Shown here: piece after piece, positions 5,980 through 13,341 of the stretch
How positions within the stretch are numbered: position 1 is the stretch's first letter
Layout of the letters: every line of letters begins with the position of its first letter
Assembly: GCA_002411105.1 (NCBI GenBank)
Contig: DHQX01000004.1
Location: forward strand, 9,194 to 23,835
Reading direction: 5' to 3'
DNA length: 14,642 bases
Origin: Christensenella sp. UBA5327
Lineage (GTDB): Bacteria > Bacillota > Clostridia > Christensenellales > Aristaeellaceae
Made by a program: the position numbers and the translations under genes
The notes under the pieces: model-generated
What the model was told of the DNA's origin: nothing
Databases searched by the model: none
Seen by the model: the letters and a program-made list of their open reading frames with translations, nothing else

Positions 5980-6964
5980 GACGTTCCTCCTTCAGCGGGT
6001 AGAAGCAGCGAATCTCCTGATTGGGGGACACAGCCAGCATCTCCGGCTCTTCTTCCCGGCATTTGTCGGTGGCATATTTGCACCGCGGGGCAAACTTGCA
6101 GCCCTTGGGCAGGTCCAGCGGGTGGGGCACAGCGCCGGGGATCACCTCAAGCCGTGTGCTGGCCAGGGTGTCCATCCGGGGAATGGACAGCATCAGCCCC
6201 TCGGTATAGGGGTGGGAGTAGGGGGCCTGTTTGTCAAAGATCACGCGCACCGGCGCCTTCTCCACCACCTGGCCGCAGTACATCACGGCCACGTCATCCG
6301 CCATCTGGTTGATGACGCCCAGATCATGGGTGATGAAGAGGATGGAGGTGCCATGCTGCTCCTTCAGCTCGTTCATGAGCTTGAGGATCTGGGCCTGGAT
6401 GGTTACGTCAAGGGCGGTGGTGGGCTCATCGGCGATGAGCAACTTGGGCTTGCAGGCCAGCGCCATGGCGATCATCACCCGCTGGCGCATGCCGCCTGAG
6501 AGCTGGTGGGGGTATTGCTTGGCCACCACCTCAGGGGCGGGGATTTTAACGTCCGCCAGCATGTCAATCACCCGCTTGGCGGCTTCGTCCCTGGACAGCT
6601 TCTGGTGGATGATGAAGGGCTCAGACACCTGTTTTTCCACGGTGAAAACCGGGTTCAGGCTGGTCATGGGCTCCTGGAAGATCATGGAAATGGAGTTGCC
6701 CCGGATCTTGTACAGCTCGCCAATGGACAGGTGGGTGATATCCCGCCCGTCAAAGATGATCTGCCCAGACTCGATATAGCCATTGGCATCCAGCAGATGC
6801 AGCACGCTCAGCGCGGAAACGCTTTTGCCAGAGCCGGATTCGCCCACGATGCCCAGGGTTCTTCCCGGTTCCACGGAGTAGGTGGCATCGTTCACGGCCT
6901 TGATGGTGCCGCGCTTGGTCCTAAAGAATGTTTTCAGGTTTTTAACTTCAAGAAGTGGCATCAT
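5969..6964 (-). CDS. oppD: Oligopeptide ABC transporter ATPase OppD-like
   Basis: A 331-residue ATPase of normal OppD/DppD length that pairs with OppF to power peptide uptake. Motifs in order: Walker A GESGSGKS (41-48), Q-loop Q97 (IFQEPMTSLNPVFTV), signature LSGGMRQR (155-162), Walker B LLIADEPTTALD (175-186, catalytic E180) and H213. The C-terminal oligopeptide-transporter domain has C289, C295, C302 and C320, a candidate iron-sulfur cluster site known from relatives. Unlike its partner OppF it has no insertion, so the helical block is specific to one of the two ATPases. Two ATG codons stand side by side. AAGGGGG precedes them with 3 or 6 bases of spacing, so the second (6961) may be the true start. 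The gap to oppC is 8 bases. Confidence 0.95.
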   Translation of the reverse strand: MMPLLEVKNLKTFFRTKRGTIKAVNDATYSVEPGRTLGIVGESGSGKSVSALSVLHLLDANGYIESGQIIFDGRDITHLSIGELYKIRGNSISMIFQEPMTSLNPVFTVEKQVSEPFIIHQKLSRDEAAKRVIDMLADVKIPAPEVVAKQYPHQLSGGMRQRVMIAMALACKPKLLIADEPTTALDVTIQAQILKLMNELKEQHGTSILFITHDLGVINQMADDVAVMYCGQVVEKAPVRVIFDKQAPYSHPYTEGLMLSIPRMDTLASTRLEVIPGAVPHPLDLPKGCKFAPRCKYATDKCREEEPEMLAVSPNQEIRCFYPLKEERHGR

Positions 6965-6972
6965 TATCCCCC

Positions 6973-8826
6973 TTAGCGCTCATTGCTCTTGGGATCAATC
7001 GCGTCCCGGAGCCCATCGCCGATTAGATTGATACAAATGGTGCAGATGCTGAAGATCAGCGCGGGGAAGACCCAGCGCCACCAGAACTGCTGGATGACCA
7101 CGGAGTTGTTGGCGCCTGTGAGCATGTTGCCCCAGGTGGGCGTGGGCAGCGGAATGCCAAAGCCCAGGTAGCTAAGAGATGACTCGGTCAGCATGCTGGT
7201 GGCAAAGCTCAGCGTGGCGCTCACCAGGATGACTGAGATGACATTGGGGATGATGTGCTTGAACACGATGGAGCCTTCACGCACCCCCAGCGCCTTGGCG
7301 GCGGTGACGTACTCCATCTCCCGCTGGGCCAGGATCTGCGCCCTCACCAGGCGCGCCAGCCCTGGCCAGGTCAATATGCCCAGCACCACCATGATCAGGT
7401 ACATGCGCTGCTCCACGGTGATGCGGGTGCCGATGATGGCTGAGAGAATCAGCGCAAAGGGCAGGAAGGGAAGCCCGCCCACCACCTCGGCGATGCGCAT
7501 GATGACCATGTCGATCCAGCCGCCAAAATAGCCGGACAGACCGCCCATGATCACACCGATGAGGACAGAAATGATAACAGCCACAGCGCCCACGGTCATG
7601 GTGACGCGGCCGCCGGAGATGATGCGGGTCAAGATATCACGCCCCAGATGGTCGGTGCCCAGGGCGTAGCCCTTCAGCCCCCAGGTGATCACCTCACCCT
7701 TGTGCGTGACCGCATAGTTCTGATAGTAGCCAGTGTAGATCTCCTTGATCGTGGTGCCGTTGGAAAATTCCGGCACGCTTGACTCTTTGAAGGTGTTGCT
7801 GCCCCAGCTGAGCAATTCCTGCTGGTCAGTCAGCGCCGTGTAGTGGTAGCGCCCGCCCTGGATGCTGATGATCTTGCCGTTGTGGGCAGGCACCTTGTCC
7901 TCGCCCTTGCTCACATTGCCCCAGATCACCAGGGTTCCGTCCTCCTTGAGCGCCGCGTTGGTGTTGGCGGTGGCGGCGATGTCGATCACCCCGCTGTCAA
8001 GCCCCTCGGGCACCTTGGAGTAAACATTGGACTGGAAGCCGGCGTAGGCGGCCTCACCGTCCTTGGTCAGCACCAGATAGGTGTTGATGTTGGTGGCTAC
8101 CTTGGCGATGTTTTCCTGATACTTCTTCTTGATCTTGATGTCGTTCAGGTTGGCGTTGCCCCAGAGGTACAGCTTCCCCTCCTGGGAGACCGCGGCTGTG
8201 AACTGGTTGCTGGCCTCAATCTGGACGATGTTGAGATCCTCGCCCTTGCGCAGGGCGTTGGTCATGTCATTGGGCAGACGGTCCTGGCCCAGGCGCGTGT
8301 TGCCCCAGACATAGAACTGGCCCGCCTCATCCATGGCCACCGCGTGGTCATAGCCCAGGGCGATGTCAACGATCTTGGCCTGGGACACTTCCTCGGGAAT
8401 TCTCCCCAGGTCGATCACATCGGTGATGCGGGTATAGCCCCAGAGGTAGACCTTGCCGTTCTCATCAAGCCCCATGCCAAAGGTTTTGCCCGGGGCGATG
8501 GTTTTGATCTTGCCCTTGAGCTCATTTGGCACCTTCATCATGTTGTATCCGGGGGCCACGTTAAGCTGGGTGTTGTCCTGATAGCTCAGGTCAATGGGCA
8601 CGAAGATGGGGCCCAGCATCACGAACAGGAAAACCAGGACAAACACAATCAGGCCAAACACCGACAGGCGCTTGGAGAGGAAGTTGTCAACCACCGTGCG
8701 CAGGGGGCTTTGCAGCGCCTCCTCCTCCATAAAGGAGAGCTCTTTTTGGGGGCCAAAGAACGCGCGCTTGAACCACCGGCTCAGGAAAAAGGACTGTTTC
8801 TTTTTGTTGTTGTCTAAATTGCTCAT
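6973..8826 (-). CDS. oppC: OppC-like permease with a seven-repeat RCC1 propeller in its first extracellular loop
   Basis: A 617-residue inner-membrane permease, about twice the usual length of OppC/DppC (roughly 300). Residues 1-53 are a charged cytoplasmic N-terminal region of the OppC_N type, and TM1 is about 54-77. Residues 106-383 form seven RCC1-like repeats. The normal permease resumes at LGTDHLGRDILTRI (389-402) with five more helices (about 406-430, 449-466, 474-491, 530-548, 585-604). The EAA loop that docks on the ATPases is EYVTAAKALGVREGS (505-519). Both permease halves and the propeller are in one uninterrupted frame. In OppC topology this loop faces outward, so the propeller should be extracellular, where the binding protein docks. 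The ATG has GAGGA five bases upstream, and the gap to oppB is 7 bases. Family assignment is certain; the propeller's role is unknown. Confidence 0.93.
   Translation of the reverse strand: MSNLDNNKKKQSFFLSRWFKRAFFGPQKELSFMEEEALQSPLRTVVDNFLSKRLSVFGLIVFVLVFLFVMLGPIFVPIDLSYQDNTQLNVAPGYNMMKVPNELKGKIKTIAPGKTFGMGLDENGKVYLWGYTRITDVIDLGRIPEEVSQAKIVDIALGYDHAVAMDEAGQFYVWGNTRLGQDRLPNDMTNALRKGEDLNIVQIEASNQFTAAVSQEGKLYLWGNANLNDIKIKKKYQENIAKVATNINTYLVLTKDGEAAYAGFQSNVYSKVPEGLDSGVIDIAATANTNAALKEDGTLVIWGNVSKGEDKVPAHNGKIISIQGGRYHYTALTDQQELLSWGSNTFKESSVPEFSNGTTIKEIYTGYYQNYAVTHKGEVITWGLKGYALGTDHLGRDILTRIISGGRVTMTVGAVAVIISVLIGVIMGGLSGYFGGWIDMVIMRIAEVVGGLPFLPFALILSAIIGTRITVEQRMYLIMVVLGILTWPGLARLVRAQILAQREMEYVTAAKALGVREGSIVFKHIIPNVISVILVSATLSFATSMLTESSLSYLGFGIPLPTPTWGNMLTGANNSVVIQQFWWRWVFPALIFSICTICINLIGDGLRDAIDPKSNER
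7678..8511 (-). other. RCC1-like beta-propeller domain, seven repeats, inserted in OppC
   Basis: Seven 25-residue core units align by eye without gaps: residues 106-130, 151-175, 199-223, 239-263, 279-303, 318-342 and 359-383 of the OppC-like protein. They start 39-48 residues apart. The shared pattern is x-I-x-x-I-(A)-x(9)-A-(L/V/M)-x-x-(D/E)-G-x-(L/V)-x-x-W-G. Six units end in WG; the fourth ends YAG. Linkers keep RCC1-style features such as WGNTRLGQDRLP and WGNVSKGEDKVP. Seven blades equal the number in a complete RCC1 propeller. The last blade runs directly into the LGTDHLGRD permease motif. Confidence 0.88.
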
Positions 8827-8833
8827 CTTGTCC

Positions 8834-9850
8834 TCACTTGTTTACGCGCACGCGGGGGTCGACCAGGCCGTAGCTCAGGTCAGTGAGCAGGATGCCCACC
8901 AGGCTCACAATGGTATAGAACATCTGCATGGCCAGCACCAGCTCATAATCGTTGTTGGTGAGGCCATCTATATAGAGCTTTCCCATGCCGTTGATGGAAA
9001 AGGTGTTTTCGATAATCACAGAGCCGCCGAAAATGCCCAGGAACCAGCCGATGATCACCGTGATCACAGGCAGGAGGGCGTTGCGCCAGGCGTGGGAGTA
9101 GATCACCATTTTTTCCCTCACGCCCTTGGCCCGGGCGGTTCTGACATAGTCCATGGAAAGGCTGTCGATCATCGCGGCCCTGACATAGCGGGTCATGCCG
9201 CCAAGGGACGCGAAGGTCATCACGATCAGCGGCAGGCACAGATAATACAGCATGTCCGTGTAATACCGGAGGCCTGAAAAGTTTGAGCCGGGCGTTTTGG
9301 TGCCCATCACAGGGAATATGGGTATCAGCACGGCGAAAAAATAAATGAACACAAGCGACACAATGAAGATGGGGATGGAGTACCCCACAATACTGAACAC
9401 CTGGACTGACTTGTCCAGCAGGCTGTTCTTCTTCACCGCAGTCTTGATGCCAAGCGGGATGGTGATGCCAAGCGCCAGGATGGTGGCGAAAATATTCATG
9501 AACGCCGTGATCATGATGGGATCCCTGATGACCGTGCGCACATCCTTCTTATAGAAGTTGGAATAGCCGAAGTTCCCCTGGAACAGGCCATTAAGCTGGC
9601 CGTTCTTCCCTGGCATAAACCCGATCCATCGGGCAAATCGCACCAGGAGCGGGTCATCCAGCCCCAGATCCGCGCGCAATTTCAAATACAGTTCCTGATA
9701 CTCATCAGGTTTCAGGGTTTTCCTCATGGGCTCCAGTTCAGCCCTCGCCGGATCGGTGGGGATCAGGTTGTAGAGCATGTACATGAGCAGAGCCAAAGTC
9801 AGGAACACGATGACGATGTATATCAGGCGTTTGAGAATATACTTTCCCAC
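8834..9850 (-). CDS. oppB: Oligopeptide ABC transporter permease OppB-like
   Basis: A 338-residue permease of ordinary OppB/DppB length, forming the membrane channel with the OppC-like partner. TM1 is about 8-30, followed by an extracellular loop that holds LGLDDPLLVRFARWI (62-76). Further helices lie at about 111-138, 147-178, 199-219, 258-280 and 305-328. The EAA loop is DYVRTARAKGVREKMVIYSH (234-253), followed by the family ending LTDLSYGLVDPRVRV (322-336). The start is GTG at 9850, since MGKYILKRL is the standard family N-terminus and no ATG lies nearby. The Shine-Dalgarno candidate GGAAAGG is about 10 bases upstream, so initiation may be modest. No insertion is seen, in contrast to oppC. 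A 125-base gap with a GC-rich hairpin separates it from oppA. Confidence 0.95.
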   Translation of the reverse strand: MGKYILKRLIYIVIVFLTLALLMYMLYNLIPTDPARAELEPMRKTLKPDEYQELYLKLRADLGLDDPLLVRFARWIGFMPGKNGQLNGLFQGNFGYSNFYKKDVRTVIRDPIMITAFMNIFATILALGITIPLGIKTAVKKNSLLDKSVQVFSIVGYSIPIFIVSLVFIYFFAVLIPIFPVMGTKTPGSNFSGLRYYTDMLYYLCLPLIVMTFASLGGMTRYVRAAMIDSLSMDYVRTARAKGVREKMVIYSHAWRNALLPVITVIIGWFLGIFGGSVIIENTFSINGMGKLYIDGLTNNDYELVLAMQMFYTIVSLVGILLTDLSYGLVDPRVRVNK

Positions 9851-9933
9851 GGGGCACCAACCTTTCCAAGGCAGCCGCGGTCTGTCGCAACCCCGCTCGC
9901 TGCTGATGATGGGTGTTTATTGTCGCCAGAAAG

Positions 9934-9956
9934 GGGGGCGGGAGAAACCCGCCCCC
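9934..9956 (-). terminator. GC-rich hairpin between oppA and oppB (likely partial terminator or mRNA stabiliser)
   Basis: On the minus strand GGGGGCGGG, a TTTCT loop and CCCGCCCCC form a perfect 9-bp GC-rich stem 19 bases after the oppA stop. The bases after it (CTTTCTGG) are only weakly T-rich. This fits a leaky terminator or 3'-end protecting hairpin that yields more binding protein than permease, as is common in such operons. Confidence 0.6.
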
Positions 9957-9975
9957 GATTTCTTCCGGTTAAGGA

Positions 9976-11880
9976 TTACTCCTCGATCCAGGAGTAGAGG
10001 ATGGCCTGGTTGAAGTTCCACAGGGAGCTTTGCTCATAGCCCTTGAGCTTGTCAACAAACACGGTGTAGTAGATATTGGAGTACAGCGGCACCTCGGGCA
10101 GCAGCTCGTTCCACAGAACGATATACTCAACCCACAGCTCGCGGTACTTCTCGACCTCGGTGGCGTCCACGCCGTACACCATATCCATGGAGATCTTGTC
10201 CAGCTTCTCGTCAAACAGGAAGTTGGAGTTGTAGCCCTGAGCGATCAGCTCGGGATCCAGCGTCCAGGAGTAGGACATGTCATAGATGGGGGTGAAGCCA
10301 GTGGCCAGGTTGTACATGCCATAGGTGGGCACGCCATACTGGTCGCCGACGGTTTTGTCGCGGTACATCCAGTTGAGCAGCTCCGCGAAGGTCATGATGT
10401 TCTGGCGGATTTCCATGCCGGCGGTGGTGACGTCGGGGTTTTTGGCCAGCATGGTGACCAGCAGCTCGGATACGGGGTTGTTTTCGGAGGAGGCCCACTC
10501 AATGATCAGGGGCATGAGGGTCTTGCCGCCCACTTTCACGTTGTGTTTGTAATCGCCGGCTTCTTCAGCGGTCACTTCCTTGTAGCGCAGGCCGCTGGTC
10601 CAGGCGTTGCCCTGGGCATCCAGCACCCAGCCGTCTTCTTCCAGAAGCTTCTGGGCATCAGCCAGGCTGTAGGCGTAGGTGTTGAGCTTCTCGTTGAGCT
10701 CTTCCTCGGACTCTTTGTACATCCACATGGCCAGGCCGTAGGGGCCGTTGACCAGGCCGCCGAAGCCCTGGGTGAAGGTGTTGGCGAACTCGGGACGATC
10801 CAGCAGGTGGGCGATGGCATAGCGGACGGCCTTGAACTGGGTGGGGCCGAAGTCGCACTGGAACATCAATTTGCCATAGCCATTGCGCTCGAAGGTGACG
10901 AAGTCATAGCCGCCTTCGTTGACGATGTCAAGGGCTGCGTTCACATCCACACCGCCGGTGAGGGTGTCAAGCAGGTTGATGGCACCGGTCTTCAGCGCGT
11001 CCATCTGGGTCTCATCCTCGGCCTTTACGATGATGAGCTTCTGCACGCTGGGTTTCTGGCCTTCAAAGTTGCCCTTATAGTTGGGGTTGATCTCAAGCAC
11101 GGCCTGCTTGGCGCCGGTGTCATAGCTGACCAGGTTGTAGGGGCCAGCGGTGATGCGGCCTTCGGACAGGAAGCGGGCATGCTCCACCTTGGGCTTGAGG
11201 GTGCCTTCGTCCATCTTGCCGCGCAGGTAGGCGCCGCGGCCGAAATCGTGCACGGTGTAGCCTTCGCCCAGCCACATGGCGATGGACAGGGGGGAGAGGC
11301 TGGCATAGGACAGGTCATAGAAATAGGGGACCTTGTCCGCGTTCACGGTGAGGGAGTAGGTGTAATCGTCAAGCAGCTTCACGCCCTTGAAGGACAGGGT
11401 CCTGCCCTTGGCGTAGTTTTCGCCGCCCACATAGGTGAGGTGCGCGGTGGACTTGCTGCCCAGCGCCAACAGGGTGGGGTGGCTGAACAGCAGCAGGCTG
11501 GCCACATAGTTCTCAGCCTTGATGGGGCTGCCATCGTTGAACACCAGATCCTCGGCGATCTTCACCGTGAAGGTCTTGGTGCCGTCAGCGTTGGTCACGG
11601 AGTCAATGCTCTGGGTGGTGGACTGATTCATGACCATCGCGCCGCCCTGATCAAAGGCGACCGTGGCGTAGTCATTCATCAGGCCGCGGATCATGTTGTC
11701 AGAGGCGTTGTTGGTCCAGATCGCGCCATGGGCCCAGTCGCCGGAAATCTCCGTGCTGGAGCCATAGATGATTTCCCCGCCGACTGGATGGGCGGCAGCG
11801 GCGGCCTCTTCGGCTGCCATGGTGCCGACCAGGCCCAGCGCCATTGCCAAGACGAGGATAAGTGCAACCAGTTTCTTCAT
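9976..11880 (-). CDS. oppA: Extracellular solute-binding protein, family 5 (OppA/DppA-like)
   Basis: A 634-residue solute-binding protein that should capture peptides or similar solutes and deliver them to OppBCDF. It is somewhat longer than E. coli OppA (543). Residues 1-23 are a clear export signal (MKKLVALILVLAMALGLVGT). There is no cysteine in or near the cleavage region, so no lipobox; processing by signal peptidase I near TMAAEE is likely. Family 5 features include FTVKIAEDLVFNDGSPIKAE (104-123), GPYNLVSYDTGAKQAVLEIN (246-265), VRYAIAHLLDRPEFANTF (352-369) and PEVPLYSNIYYTVF (595-608). The ATG at 11880 has GGAGGT seven bases upstream. A longer frame from 11928 would put 16 extra residues before the signal, so it is rejected. 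It is the first gene of the operon, with its own promoter. Exact ligand unknown. Confidence 0.93.
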   Translation of the reverse strand: MKKLVALILVLAMALGLVGTMAAEEAAAAAHPVGGEIIYGSSTEISGDWAHGAIWTNNASDNMIRGLMNDYATVAFDQGGAMVMNQSTTQSIDSVTNADGTKTFTVKIAEDLVFNDGSPIKAENYVASLLLFSHPTLLALGSKSTAHLTYVGGENYAKGRTLSFKGVKLLDDYTYSLTVNADKVPYFYDLSYASLSPLSIAMWLGEGYTVHDFGRGAYLRGKMDEGTLKPKVEHARFLSEGRITAGPYNLVSYDTGAKQAVLEINPNYKGNFEGQKPSVQKLIIVKAEDETQMDALKTGAINLLDTLTGGVDVNAALDIVNEGGYDFVTFERNGYGKLMFQCDFGPTQFKAVRYAIAHLLDRPEFANTFTQGFGGLVNGPYGLAMWMYKESEEELNEKLNTYAYSLADAQKLLEEDGWVLDAQGNAWTSGLRYKEVTAEEAGDYKHNVKVGGKTLMPLIIEWASSENNPVSELLVTMLAKNPDVTTAGMEIRQNIMTFAELLNWMYRDKTVGDQYGVPTYGMYNLATGFTPIYDMSYSWTLDPELIAQGYNSNFLFDEKLDKISMDMVYGVDATEVEKYRELWVEYIVLWNELLPEVPLYSNIYYTVFVDKLKGYEQSSLWNFNQAILYSWIEE

Positions 11881-11965
11881 TCGTGTACCTCCATTTGTAC
11901 TATTTATTGAGCAATCCCATACCTTCACCTATGATATGCTGCTCTGTACCTGTATTGTACCTTGG

Positions 11966-11994
11966 ATTATAAACCATGGCAAGTCCAAAATCAA
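11966..11994 (-). promoter_or_regulatory. Promoter for the opp operon
   Basis: On the minus strand TTGATT (11994-11989) and a perfect TATAAT (11971-11966) are separated by exactly 17 bases. Transcription should start near 11959, giving an mRNA leader of about 80 bases before the oppA ATG. I see no terminator-antiterminator pair or known riboswitch in that leader. Confidence 0.75.
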
Positions 11995-12002
11995 TATGCA
12001 TC

Positions 12003-12034
12003 GATGTAAAATTTTTCATGGATGTATATTTTCC
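12003..12034. promoter_or_regulatory. Imperfect AT-rich direct repeat between divergent promoters
   Basis: GATGTAAAATTTTTC (12003-12017) and GATGTATATTTTCC (12021-12034) repeat with an 18-base offset, upstream of both the oppA and fprA promoters. The first 12 positions match at 10. It could be a tandem operator or an AT-rich upstream element; chance is also possible. Confidence 0.25.
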
Positions 12035-12077
12035 GGTGCTCAAAAAAACCGCGGAAGTGGTTTGAACAGGGTGGATA

Positions 12078-12086
12078 TGGTATAAT
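12078..12086 (+). promoter_or_regulatory. Extended -10 promoter for fprA
   Basis: TGGTATAAT gives a perfect TATAAT (12081-12086) with the TGn extension. No good -35 box lies at 16-18 bases (TGGTTT at best). A TTGAAC at 12062-12067 is too close at 13 bases. An extended -10 can work with a weak -35. The leader to the ATG would be about 20 bases. Confidence 0.6.
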
Positions 12087-12112
12087 CCAAGCAGCAATAC
12101 ACAAGGAGGCTA

Positions 12113-13303
12113 ATGGCCATGCTTGAGATCAAAAAAGGTATTTTCTCCGTGGGCGTGCAAAACGCGGACCTCAGGGTGTTTGACATCATCATGCGCACCC
12201 CCAAGGGCACCAGCTACAACGCATATCTGGTGAGGGGGGACGACAAATCCGCTCTGGTGGAAACGGTCAAGGATGGGTTTTGCGAGAGCTACTTCGCCAG
12301 CATCGAAAAGATCATGCCCATCAGCGATATCGACTACCTCATCATCAACCACACCGAGCCCGACCATGCCGGCACCATCGCAAACCTGCTCAACAAAAAC
12401 CCGGATATCCAGGTGCTGGGCTCCAACTCCGCCATCCAGTTCGCCAGCCACATCATCAACCGCCCCTTTAACGGCACAGCCGTCAAGAAAGGGGACAGCA
12501 TCGACCTGGGCGGGCGCAGGCTGAGCTTCCATCCCATGCCTAACCTGCATTGGCCCGACACCATGTTCACCCATGACAGCCTGAGTGGGGCGCTGTTTAC
12601 CTGCGATTTTCTGGGGGCGCACTTCGCCTGGCCCGAGATGCTGTACAGCTGCATGAGCCAGACAGAGAAGGAAGCCTATGAGAAGGGCATCGTCAGCTAC
12701 TATCACGACATCATGAGCCCCTTTGCCCAGCCCTTTGTGACCAACGGCATCAAGGCCTGCCGCGAGCTTGCGCCCAGCGCCATCCTCACCGGCCACGGCG
12801 CGGTCCTTGATGAGAATCTGGACAATTTCTACGAGCTGTATGAAAAGCTGGCGGCAAAGCCTGAGAAAACCGGCAAGACCGTGGCGATACCCTACGTGAG
12901 CGCCTATGGCTATACGGAGAAGCTGGCCAAAACCATCGCCGGGACGCTTCATGAGGAAGGCATCAGGACCACGCTGGTGGAGGCGAGCGAGCACATGCCG
13001 GAGGCCATGGCCGCCATCGACCAGGCCGACGGGGTGCTGTTTGGCAGCCCCACCTTTCTGGGGGATATGCTCCAGCCCATCGGTGAGCTGCTGGCGGCGC
13101 TGCATCCCTATCACCTCAAGGGCAAGCCCTGCGCGGCCTTTGGCTCCTATGGCTGGAGCGGGGAAGCGGTGGGAATGATCACCCAGCGCCTCACGCAGCT
13201 CAAGGCCAAGACCATGGAGGGCTTCAGGGCAAGGCTCAACCCCAGCGATGAGGAGCTGGCGGGGGCGAAGGAGTTTGCCCGGGCTTTTGCCAAGATGCTG
13301 TAA
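12113..13303 (+). CDS. fprA: FprA-type flavodiiron protein (O2/NO reductase)
   Basis: A 396-residue class A flavodiiron protein, a soluble anaerobe enzyme that reduces O2 to water and/or NO to N2O. The N-terminal metallo-beta-lactamase-like domain has the diiron ligands H80, E82, D84 (NHTEPDHAGT), H146 (LHWPDT), D165 (TCDFLGAHF) and H228 (TGHGAV). The C-terminal flavodoxin domain (from about 256) has the FMN phosphate loop SAYGYTEKLA (263-272), GSPTFLGDM (311-319) and GSYGWSGEAV (344-353). Length and ligands are all standard. Two in-frame ATGs follow the GGAGG at 12105-12109: 12113 (spacing 3) and 12119 (spacing 9). The second also gives the family-like N-terminus MLEIKKGIF and may be the true start. 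No rubredoxin donor gene lies in the window. It is divergent from oppA. Confidence 0.95.
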   Translation: MAMLEIKKGIFSVGVQNADLRVFDIIMRTPKGTSYNAYLVRGDDKSALVETVKDGFCESYFASIEKIMPISDIDYLIINHTEPDHAGTIANLLNKNPDIQVLGSNSAIQFASHIINRPFNGTAVKKGDSIDLGGRRLSFHPMPNLHWPDTMFTHDSLSGALFTCDFLGAHFAWPEMLYSCMSQTEKEAYEKGIVSYYHDIMSPFAQPFVTNGIKACRELAPSAILTGHGAVLDENLDNFYELYEKLAAKPEKTGKTVAIPYVSAYGYTEKLAKTIAGTLHEEGIRTTLVEASEHMPEAMAAIDQADGVLFGSPTFLGDMLQPIGELLAALHPYHLKGKPCAAFGSYGWSGEAVGMITQRLTQLKAKTMEGFRARLNPSDEELAGAKEFARAFAKML

Positions 13304-13341
13304 GCGAACAAAAGCAATCACAGCCGGAGGGAGGGATGATC

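Noticed and set aside
7843..8817. A 324-codon plus-strand open frame opposite the RCC1 region of oppC
   Set aside because: The minus frame has seven regularly aligned RCC1 repeats in continuous frame with the permease; the plus frame is its shadow.
10030..11910. A 626-codon plus-strand open frame opposite oppA
   Set aside because: It mirrors the codons of a clear family 5 binding protein with signal peptide and Shine-Dalgarno on the minus strand. Its translation is Val/Gly/His-rich low complexity with no domain motif, typical of antisense frames in GC-rich genes.
11881..11928. Upstream start for oppA
   Set aside because: It would place 16 residues before a textbook signal peptide, and the Shine-Dalgarno GGAGGT would be inside the coding sequence.
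11962..11988. Short inverted repeat TTGGA/TCCAA around the oppA -10 box
   Set aside because: The arms are only five bases with a 17-base gap, which is easily due to chance.
12110..13321. A 403-codon minus-strand open frame opposite fprA
   Set aside because: It is antisense to an intact flavodiiron protein with all diiron ligands. Its translation shows no recognisable motif.
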